Assembly (NCBI GenBank): GCA_002316385.1
Contig: DCDL01000059.1
Location: 79,075-88,122 of the forward strand
Source: Clostridium sp. UBA1056
GTDB lineage: Bacteria > Bacillota > Clostridia > Clostridiales > Clostridiaceae
Direction: 5' to 3'
DNA: 9,048 bases
Part shown: one piece after another, positions 1-5,369 of the stretch
How the letters are laid out: each line of letters starts with the position of its first letter
How positions within the stretch are numbered: the stretch's first letter is position 1
The notes under the pieces: model-generated
The model's input: only the letters and a program-made list of their open reading frames with translations
Databases searched by the model: none
What the model was told of the DNA's origin: nothing
Program-made: the position numbers and the translations under genes

Positions 1-110
1 AAATAGACGAGCATTCTGACTTATTTATTTTTTGAAGATGCCTTATATAAATTATTAGGTCTTATAGAGCATAGAATACCTTCAGTAATATATTTAAATG
101 GATACTACTA

Positions 111-1067
111 TTAAGAGTTATCTTCTACATCTTTTATGGATTCTATATTATCACATGCTCCATTTTCACTTATCCTCTTAAGATTATCGTCAAGTTCTAA
201 TTGTACTTTAGGGGGCTTTGTTGCAATATATACAGCTATAATAATTATTATTGAGCCTACTATTTGACTAAATCTTAAAGTTTCTCCAAGTATAAAGAAA
301 CTAAATACGAAAGTTACTACAGGACATAAATTTAAAAATAAAGTAGATATACCTACATCTAATTCTTTGAAAGCAAAATTATATCCAAAATTTCCAAAAG
401 AAGAACATATTAATGCTAAGAATAAAAGATTTAAAATTATATTTCCATTAATCATATCAAAATTTATAGTTTCAAAAGGTAGTAATGGTATAAATGCTAA
501 AGTTCCAAAAATGGATTGGTATGTTGTTATAGTTATATTAGAATATTTCTTAAATAACGGTTTTGTGATTATCAAATATCCACACCATGCTATTACACTT
601 CCCAACATGTAAAGATATCCTGATAAAGATCCACCTATTACATCTTTTCCTATAACTAAATAAATTCCGAATATAGATACTACTATACTGATTATACTTA
701 ATCTGGATATTTTAGTTTTATAGAATATTTTATCGGCTATTATGGCTGCTATAGGTAAAGTGGCCACTATTATTGATGCGGAATTAGCGGACACTCTTAA
801 TATCCCATTATTCTCAAAAAAGAAATATAGAGTAATAGCAAAAATCCCGCTAATAGCTAACCTTCCATAATCCTCTTTGTTAACCTTTTCTTTATTAGTA
901 AATTGTTTTACTATAATAAGCGCTATAGTAGCAATAAAAAATCTAGTAAAGGCCATTGCTACAGGTGAAAATGCATTTAAAACTACCTTAATACTAACAA
1001 AAGATATTCCCCAAGCTACTACTACACTTATTAACGTTATGTATGCTAATGTTTTTTTTGTATTCAT
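111..1067 (-). CDS. EamA/DMT-superfamily transporter (10-TM exporter)
   Basis: This 318-residue integral membrane protein is almost wholly hydrophobic, with about ten predicted membrane segments between residues 8 and 285. They fall into two tandem EamA-like halves, roughly 8-140 and 150-287, the usual architecture of drug/metabolite transporters. The N-terminal half starts with a helix containing VVAWGISFVSIKV, typical of the first EamA helix. The tail after residue 287 is hydrophilic and acidic. Family members export amino acids, metabolites or drugs across the cytoplasmic membrane, but the substrate cannot be read from sequence. The start is supported by an AGGGAG ribosome binding site about 7 bases upstream and an extended -10 promoter close by. 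It lies downstream of the ABC permease gene in the same direction, but a hairpin and a separate promoter between them suggest it is its own unit. Family call is firm; substrate unknown. Confidence 0.9.
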   Translation of the reverse strand: MNTKKTLAYITLISVVVAWGISFVSIKVVLNAFSPVAMAFTRFFIATIALIIVKQFTNKEKVNKEDYGRLAISGIFAITLYFFFENNGILRVSANSASIIVATLPIAAIIADKIFYKTKISRLSIISIVVSIFGIYLVIGKDVIGGSLSGYLYMLGSVIAWCGYLIITKPLFKKYSNITITTYQSIFGTLAFIPLLPFETINFDMINGNIILNLLFLALICSSFGNFGYNFAFKELDVGISTLFLNLCPVVTFVFSFFILGETLRFSQIVGSIIIIIAVYIATKPPKVQLELDDNLKRISENGACDNIESIKDVEDNS

Positions 1068-1103
1068 GACTTCTCTCCCTATCTGTCGTAATATATCAGC
1101 TTA

Positions 1104-1109
1104 ATTATA
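1104..1109 (-). promoter_or_regulatory. Extended -10 promoter of the EamA transporter gene
   Basis: On the minus strand the sequence reads TGATATAAT, a perfect TATAAT preceded by a TGn extension. No good -35 hexamer is seen 16-18 bases further upstream, which is common for extended -10 promoters. The expected start of transcription lies near 1097, giving a leader of about 30 bases that includes the AGGGAG ribosome binding site. Confidence 0.55.
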
Positions 1110-1183
1110 TCATAACTTCCTTTAAGTTTTATGTTATAAACTTAAAACATTTATTTTATCCTTTTATATGAAGCTATATAATA

Positions 1184-1224
1184 AATCCATTGCACTTATT
1201 TAAATCTAATAACTGCAATGGATT
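1184..1224 (-). terminator. Hairpin terminator after the ABC permease gene
   Basis: Perfect 11-bp inverted repeat (AATCCATTGCA at 1184-1194 and its complement at 1214-1224) with a 19-base loop, starting 9 bases past the permease stop codon. In the leftward transcript the stem is followed by an interrupted U-rich run (TTATTATAT), so termination may be moderate. It marks the likely end of the ABC transporter transcript before the EamA gene. Confidence 0.65.
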
Positions 1225-1232
1225 ATTTTCAT

Positions 1233-2024
1233 TTATAACTTTGTTGCGTATCTTTTTTCAAAATAACGAACTACTTCGTACATTAAATAAGCAATTATTG
1301 CAAGTATAACTACACTCATCATTACCATATCTAATTGTGCTACTTGTCCTCCATATACTATTAAGAATCCAAGCCCTTCTTTTGCTACCAAAAATTCCCC
1401 CATTATAACTCCTACCCAAGAAAGTCCCACACTTATCTTTAGAGCAGATATAAAGGTTGGTGTTGTAGCTGGAATAATTAGATTAGTTAAAATTTTAAAC
1501 TTTGATGCTCCAAAGGTCTTCAAAAGTTTTACTTTATCCTCTTCTACTTCTCTAAATCCTGAAAGTATACTTATTATTGTAGAAATTATAGAGATTAATA
1601 ATGCCATAATAACTATGGCTTTCATCCCATTTCCTGCCCAAAATATTATTATCGGCCCTAAAGCTACCTTTGGAAGAGCATTTAATACTACGATATATGG
1701 ATCTAGAACCTTTGAAAGAAAATCAGACCACCATAGCATTATAGCAATTACAGTACCTAGCAATGTACCTAAAGTAAAGCCAATTATAGTCTCATAGCAA
1801 GTTATTGTTATATGCCTAATTAAAGACCCTTCATTATAAAGTTTCATAAAACTATTAAACATTCGTGATGGCGTACTAGTTAAAAATGGATCGATTATTT
1901 TCATGTTACCTAATACTTCCCAAAGAACGAAAAATGCTACTAATATAAGTATTCTAGTTAAAACAATCCTTCTTCTGTTCTTTTTAACCCTTTTTAGATA
2001 TTCTTCATGTTCCTTACTTATCAT
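1233..2024 (-). CDS. ABC importer permease, NitT/TauT/SsuC type
   Basis: This is the inner-membrane permease of an ABC importer for a small organic anion or precursor (sulfonate, taurine, nitrate, pyrimidine-like). With the chosen start it has 263 residues and six likely membrane helices, at about 20-40, 80-100, 110-131, 134-154, 190-212 and 233-252. The BPD_transp_1 coupling loop is visible at about 162-185, with the pattern E-x-x-K-x-x-x-x-x-G-A and a closing I-I-P, and contacts the ATPase. An upstream in-frame ATG at 2084 would overlap the ATPase gene by 71 bases. I prefer the ATG at 2024, which overlaps the ATPase end by 11 bases and sits behind AAGGAG. A GTG directly before it (2027) has slightly better spacing. 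The tight overlap implies translational coupling with the ATPase. Function class is firm; substrate is open. Confidence 0.9.
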   Translation of the reverse strand: MISKEHEEYLKRVKKNRRRIVLTRILILVAFFVLWEVLGNMKIIDPFLTSTPSRMFNSFMKLYNEGSLIRHITITCYETIIGFTLGTLLGTVIAIMLWWSDFLSKVLDPYIVVLNALPKVALGPIIIFWAGNGMKAIVIMALLISIISTIISILSGFREVEEDKVKLLKTFGASKFKILTNLIIPATTPTFISALKISVGLSWVGVIMGEFLVAKEGLGFLIVYGGQVAQLDMVMMSVVILAIIAYLMYEVVRYFEKRYATKL

Positions 2025-2784
2025 CACTATAATCCATCTCCTTCCATATATCATTAAAGTATATTCTAAATTTGTTGTGTTCACGACATTTTAAAGGAGT
2101 TAGATTTTCACAATCAAATTCTATATTTATAATCTTCTTTATACCAGCTGGTCTCTTTGATAATACTATTACTCTAGATGACATAGATACGGCCTCTGAT
2201 ATGTCATGAGTGACCATAATAGCTGTTTTACCTTCACTTTTGATTATTTCATATATTTCATCACTTACATTAAGTCTAGTTTGATAATCTAGAGCTGAAA
2301 AAGGTTCATCTAAAAGTAAAACTTCTGGATCTAAAGCTAAAGTTCTAATTAAAGCTACCCTTTGTCTCATACCACCTGATAATTGTCTAGGATAATGGTC
2401 CTTGAATTCCCATAAATTATAGTTTTTTAATAATTTCTCTAGTTTACTTCTCGAATTTTCATTTATCATCTTTTTAATTTTTAGCCCTATGCTTACATTT
2501 TCAAATACGGTTAACCACTCAAAGAGTTGATCCTTCTGAAACATGTATCCAATCTTGCTTGAGTATCCCTCTTGAACCTGGCCATCAACTAATATTTCAC
2601 CTGATGAAGGCTTAATAAGCCCAGATATTATATTTAGAAGTGTAGATTTTCCACACCCTGAAGGGCCAACTAGACTTACGAACTCTCCACCTTCTACTGT
2701 GAAATTAATATCTTTTAATGCAACAGTCTCTGCAGCTAATGTATGATAGTTCATATAGATATCCTTGATCTCTATTCTATTCAT
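2014..2784 (-). CDS. ABC importer ATPase, NitT/TauT/SsuB type
   Basis: This cytoplasmic ATP-hydrolysing subunit has 256 residues, normal for SsuB/TauB-type proteins. All catalytic motifs are intact: Walker A GPSGCGKST at 40-48, Q-loop Gln83 in MFQKDQLFEW, signature LSGGMRQR at 135-142, Walker B VLLLDEP at 155-161, D-loop SALD at 163-166 and switch His193 in VTHD. The MFQ-x-D-x-L-x-x-W segment is characteristic of the nitrate/taurine/sulfonate subgroup. The start has GGAG about 8 bases upstream. It overlaps the permease gene by 11 bases, while a 430-base gap with a terminator and a structured leader separates it from the binding-protein gene. It should partner with that permease and binding protein. 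The family is certain; the transported solute is not shown. Confidence 0.95.
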   Translation of the reverse strand: MNRIEIKDIYMNYHTLAAETVALKDINFTVEGGEFVSLVGPSGCGKSTLLNIISGLIKPSSGEILVDGQVQEGYSSKIGYMFQKDQLFEWLTVFENVSIGLKIKKMINENSRSKLEKLLKNYNLWEFKDHYPRQLSGGMRQRVALIRTLALDPEVLLLDEPFSALDYQTRLNVSDEIYEIIKSEGKTAIMVTHDISEAVSMSSRVIVLSKRPAGIKKIINIEFDCENLTPLKCREHNKFRIYFNDIWKEMDYSDDK

Positions 2785-3104
2785 ATCCCCATCTCCATAT
2801 TGTTTATTTTTTCATCTCATATCTAGTTACTGTAATCCTCTATGACCCTTGGAGATAGCAGTTACTAGACCACAGACCGAGTACCCTTTAGAGTATAAGT
2901 TCAACTAAATTTCAAAGAGAGTTAAAATTTCCTTTGAATCTAAGTTCACTTAATCTTCTTAGCTTTCCAATCTTTCTTCTAAATGTACTTATGACCTTTA
3001 ATCTTAAGATTTTTCAACATTTTATAGTATTAATATATGAACTTATAATAATATTGATAATAAAAACTTTAGGATAAAGTTTTATATTTAGCTTATTTAA
3101 TAAA
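2785..3104 (-). promoter_or_regulatory. Long structured leader upstream of the ABC ATPase gene (candidate riboswitch or attenuator)
   Basis: No ORF is supported here. Read leftward, the RNA could form two long imperfect hairpins. One pairs 2932-2952 with 2896-2917 (21-22 bases, CAAAG/CTTTG at the tip, about five mismatches or bulges). The other pairs 2859-2869 with 2822-2832 (TCTAGTAACTG against CAGTAACTAGA, one A·A mismatch), enclosing a 26-base, relatively GC-rich loop. The section 2822-2890 is clearly less AT-rich than its surroundings, as expected for structured RNA. I could not match it to TPP, guanidine-I, SAM, T-box or purine riboswitch signatures. There is no poly-U stem directly before the ATPase start, so control at initiation or at the upstream terminator is more likely than classic attenuation. 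A known class could have been missed. Confidence 0.4.
3032..3060 (-). promoter_or_regulatory. Possible promoter for the ATPase-permease pair
   Basis: On the minus strand TTATCA (3055-3060) and TATATT (3032-3037) are separated by 17 bases. Both hexamers are only moderate matches in a very AT-rich stretch, so chance occurrence is quite possible. It is placed sensibly: just downstream of the terminator that follows the binding-protein gene, and about 245 bases before the ATPase start, so its transcript would contain the whole structured leader. Confidence 0.35.
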
Positions 3105-3149
3105 TAAAAGGAATATGTCTTTAGAAACTCCAATGACATGTTCCTTTTA
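3105..3149 (-). terminator. Intrinsic terminator after the substrate-binding protein gene
   Basis: A 15-bp inverted repeat (3105-3119 with 3135-3149) with one non-Watson-Crick position and a 15-base loop lies about 65 bases past the binding-protein stop codon. In the leftward transcript the stem closes with CCTTTTATTTATT, a good U-rich tail. It should cut transcription between the binding protein and the ATPase-permease genes, partially or fully. Confidence 0.75.
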
Positions 3150-3213
3150 AAGGATTAATTATATGGATAATTTATTTTTTAATTAATGTTTAAAGAGAAT
3201 ATTGCTCAATTAG

Positions 3214-4284
3214 CTATTTATCCATAGCCTTTTCACTAATTGAATTATTAACAATATCTTTAAATGGTGGGCGCTTAGTTAAAAGTTCTGAATCATAGGA
3301 CTCTATAATATCCATTAATCTATTCATATCCTCTTCTCTTACTACTGGTGTTTTAGCATAAGCTTCTATCTTTTTATAGTTTCCTACAACTGTTGCTATT
3401 ACCTCTTCATCTGTTCCATGAAAGAAATCTTTTATGGAAGCTGCAACTCTAGCATCATCATTTGTCATTACCCAATCTTGTCCCTTTTGGATAGCTTTAA
3501 TAAATTTCACTAGTAGCTCTTCATTGTTATCAATATAAGACTTAGCAGCATAAAAACATGTGTATGGTAGATTTCCTGCACTTTCACCAATAGAAGCTAC
3601 TACTGATCCATTTATCTCCTTAGCAATTATACTAGCAGTTGGTTCAAATATAGCTGCGTAATCTCCAGTACCACCTTTAAATGCTCCTGGTACTGCATCA
3701 AATGCTATATTAGTAACTAAATTTAATTCCTTATATTTGTCTATCTTTTCATTCTTTAGTACATATTCAAGGGCCATTTCAGGTACCCCACCTGGTCTAC
3801 CACCTATAACTGTCTTTCCTTTAATATCTTGCCATGAAAACTCATTATGTTTTGCTCTAGATACTAAGAATGATCCATCCTTTTGAGTTAACTGTGCAAA
3901 TACTACTGGATAATCATCTCTACCTTGATTATAGATATACATTACTTGTTCTGGTCCTGAGAATCCAATATCAACACTTCTACTGATAAGTTGTTGCATA
4001 GTTTTATCTGCACCTTGCCCTGTGGAAAGTTCGATTTCAATTCCTTGCTCTTCAAAGAATCCCTCACTAATAGCTGCATACATTGGCGCATAGAAAATTG
4101 ATCTTGTTACTTCATTAAGTCTTATTTTAGTTAACTTATCTTTATTTCCCTCTTCTGTGGGCTCTACTTTATTGTCTGCATTTTCTTTATCTGTTGATTT
4201 ATATTTAGTGCATCCTACAAATAAACCAGCACACATAAATGCACAAACTAAAACACTTAATAATTTTATAGCTTTCTTCCTCAT
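3214..4284 (-). CDS. ABC importer substrate-binding lipoprotein, SsuA/NMT1-like
   Basis: This extracytoplasmic solute receptor is anchored by a lipid and delivers its ligand to the permease encoded downstream. The 356-residue product begins with a lipoprotein signal peptide: MRKKAIK, a hydrophobic core, and a lipobox LFVGC with Cys25 as the lipidation site. A short polar linker rich in Lys, Glu and Asn follows, then an NMT1/SsuA-type fold from about residue 52. Typical features are the early F-Y-A-P-M-Y-A-A-I-S-E-G-F-F motif, G-Q-G-A-D-K-T-M-Q-Q-L, the VDIGFSGPEQ segment and IKGKTVIGGRPGG. Family members bind sulfonates, taurine, nitrate or pyrimidine precursors; no ligand can be assigned. 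AGGAGGAG lies 4 bases before the ATG, an excellent ribosome binding site. It is the first gene of the transporter cluster and likely the most highly expressed. Confidence 0.93.
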   Translation of the reverse strand: MRKKAIKLLSVLVCAFMCAGLFVGCTKYKSTDKENADNKVEPTEEGNKDKLTKIRLNEVTRSIFYAPMYAAISEGFFEEQGIEIELSTGQGADKTMQQLISRSVDIGFSGPEQVMYIYNQGRDDYPVVFAQLTQKDGSFLVSRAKHNEFSWQDIKGKTVIGGRPGGVPEMALEYVLKNEKIDKYKELNLVTNIAFDAVPGAFKGGTGDYAAIFEPTASIIAKEINGSVVASIGESAGNLPYTCFYAAKSYIDNNEELLVKFIKAIQKGQDWVMTNDDARVAASIKDFFHGTDEEVIATVVGNYKKIEAYAKTPVVREEDMNRLMDIIESYDSELLTKRPPFKDIVNNSISEKAMDK

Positions 4285-4380
4285 AATCTCCTCCTAAAAT
4301 AACATTAGTAAATCAATTCATACTTTAACAATATGTTATGGAAATAAACTCCTTTAAAGAATTTAATTTATCCATACTCT

Positions 4381-4409
4381 ATAATATGTAGATAAATTAT
4401 TTTTGCTAA
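4381..4409 (-). promoter_or_regulatory. Promoter of the substrate-binding protein gene
   Basis: Minus strand TTAGCA (4404-4409) and TATTAT (4381-4386) are spaced exactly 17 bases apart. Transcription would start near 4374 and give a leader of about 90 bases ending in a strong AGGAGG site. The hexamers match the housekeeping sigma consensus moderately well. Confidence 0.5.
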
Positions 4410-4477
4410 CTAAAGTTTATAACTAGTAATTGGTTATATTTAAAAATTTATTTACATAAATCATGCCACCCTCACAT

Positions 4478-4506
4478 TTGACATGCATTATAGCTCATGT
4501 TAATAT
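4478..4506 (+). promoter_or_regulatory. Strong promoter of the CGGC-domain gene
   Basis: A perfect TTGACA at 4478-4483 and a TAATAT -10 at 4501-4506 are separated by exactly 17 bases, and the -10 is preceded by TG plus one base (TGTTAATAT), an extended -10. This is the best promoter in the window. The start site would lie near 4513, giving a leader of about 127 bases before the CGGC gene. Confidence 0.7.
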
Positions 4507-4639
4507 CCTTATATAACATTACTACACTTAATAAAGTACATATTTTAAGACAATTTAATTTCTACATTTAAAAAAGCCTTTTACATCTAATTTAAATTTA
4601 TGCATTCTATTTATCTTAAATTACATAAGGGGGATTTCT

Positions 4640-4966
4640 ATGTCTATAGCAATAATGGCATGTCGAAAACTAGTTGGACAATGTGCTGGTACTGGATGTT
4701 TTGATGCCTACAACAATTTAACTGATGCCTTTCAAATATATGAAAATTCAAAACCTGTATTATCAAGCTTCTTCTATTGCAGTGGTTGTAATGAAACTAT
4801 ATCAGCTCTAGAAGATTGGAATCATAAAATAAAACAACTTAAAAGAAAAAAAGTTAATACTATTCATATAGCTCTTTGTATGAAGGTTGAATGTGAGAAT
4901 TATAATAAGCATGAAGAGCTTCTAAAAAATCATGGATTTAATGTAGTTCATGGTACTCATAAGTAA
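4640..4966 (+). CDS. Small cysteine-rich CGGC-domain-like protein
   Basis: A 108-residue soluble protein with seven cysteines at 8, 15, 20, 47, 50, 80 and 85. The arrangement IAIMACRK, then C-A-G-T-G-C-F-D-A-Y, F-F-Y-C-S-G-C and T-I-H-I-A-L-C-M fits the CGGC domain (PF08821), a family of small proteins suspected to bind metal and of unproven function. The eponymous CGGC motif reads CSGC here (47-50), so the second position is changed while both cysteines are kept. Length is normal for the family and there is no signal peptide, so it is cytoplasmic. AAGGGGGA stands 6 bases before the ATG, and the upstream promoter is strong. It is monocistronic, ending in a hairpin at 5028-5062. The family assignment is from memory of the motif pattern; the role is unknown. 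Confidence 0.85.
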   Translation: MSIAIMACRKLVGQCAGTGCFDAYNNLTDAFQIYENSKPVLSSFFYCSGCNETISALEDWNHKIKQLKRKKVNTIHIALCMKVECENYNKHEELLKNHGFNVVHGTHK

Positions 4967-5027
4967 TTAAATCCATTATATAATTTAAAGAAATCACTTG
5001 AAATTTGATATTAATAATCGTAATAAA

Positions 5028-5062
5028 AAGTGACCAATAGATAAAATTTCAATTGGTCACTT
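5028..5062. terminator. Bidirectional terminator between the CGGC gene and the leftward remnant
   Basis: A perfect 11-bp stem (AAGTGACCAAT at 5028-5038 and its complement at 5052-5062) with a 13-base loop. Leftward it is followed by TTTTTATTA, a canonical U tract; rightward by CTATATTTATA, which is weaker. It can end the CGGC transcript from the left, but the better tail serves leftward transcription, i.e. the broken ORF at 5086-5190, whose stop codon is 23 bases away. Confidence 0.8.
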
Positions 5063-5085
5063 CTATATTTATAACATTTATTTCA

Positions 5086-5190
5086 TTAAACAATATAAGT
5101 TTCTAGTTGCTTAGAAGAATACTCTGCAAATTGAAATGTACCTAATGCAAACCCACTAGCAACTTCGTGAATAATTCCTATTACAAAAGA
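5086..5190 (-). pseudogene. C-terminal remnant of an unidentified protein gene
   Basis: On the minus strand 34 sense codons, with no ATG, GTG or TTG start serving them, end in TAA. The translation is protein-like, not AT-rich noise: VIGIIHEVASGFALG, then TFQFAEYSSKQLETYIV. The stretch is visibly richer in G and C than the bases on either side. Upstream the frame is closed by two TAA codons, while the next frame reads IISTGKFNLL up to adjacent TAA TAG stops, as if a frameshift had occurred. A canonical terminator lies just past the stop. This fits the 3' end of a gene whose 5' part was deleted or decayed. I do not recognise the family. Confidence 0.45.
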
Positions 5191-5333
5191 TTAAATTTAC
5201 CTGTGCTGATTATATTTTTTTATTTATTCACTATAAAATATTCTTATATCTATTACTCACTAGATTACTTTAAAGAATTCAATCAACTTATTAGCAATTT
5301 ATTTATAAATTTACTTATATTGTATTTTTATGT

Positions 5334-5339
5334 TATAAT
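5334..5339 (+). promoter_or_regulatory. Extended -10 promoter of the oligoendopeptidase gene
   Basis: TGTTATAAT contains a perfect TATAAT with a TGn extension; no convincing -35 lies at the proper distance. Transcription would start near 5346, only a few bases before an in-frame ATG at 5349. This makes that ATG unlikely as the start and favours the ATG at 5370. Confidence 0.55.
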
Positions 5340-5369
5340 ACTATTAAAATGCACAAGGAGATGATAATT

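Larger units (their letters stand above)
4285..4639. other. Divergent intergenic region between the binding protein and CGGC genes
   Basis: This 355-base gap holds back-to-back promoters, leftward at 4381-4409 and rightward at 4478-4506, about 70 bases apart. Short dyads are present: TATAAC/GTTATA arms at 4418-4423 and 4433-4438, just upstream of the leftward -35, and TAACA-ATA-TGTTA at 4326-4338 in the leftward leader. Either could be an operator, but such dyads also occur by chance in AT-rich DNA. The rightward leader, about 4513-4639, shows no clear structure. No gene is seen. Confidence 0.5.

Noticed and set aside
1..110. Possible tail of a rightward gene (IDEHSDLFIF then stop) and a hairpin after the EamA gene
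   Set aside because: Ten codons at a window edge are not evidence of a gene, and the possible stem (TGAAG against CTTCA) has too many bulges and no clear U tract.
1903..2094. Rightward ORF opposite the permease and ATPase junction
   Set aside because: It lies antisense to two well-supported genes and has no recognisable protein features; it is a shadow frame.
2785..3104. TPP, guanidine-I, SAM, purine riboswitch or T-box in the ATPase leader
   Set aside because: None of their signature sequences (for example CTGAGA with the TPP core, ACACGG of guanidine-I, or the T-box GGTACCGCG) was found by eye, so no class name is given.
5167..5364. A 65-codon rightward ORF starting with GTG, rich in Tyr, Leu, Ile and Phe
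   Set aside because: It is what AT-rich DNA gives by chance: no ribosome binding site, it overlaps both the remnant on the other strand and the pepF start region, and the pepF promoter lies inside it.
5349..5369. Upstream in-frame ATG adding seven residues to pepF
   Set aside because: The AAGGAG ribosome binding site lies inside this extension, and the likely transcription start is only about three bases before it.
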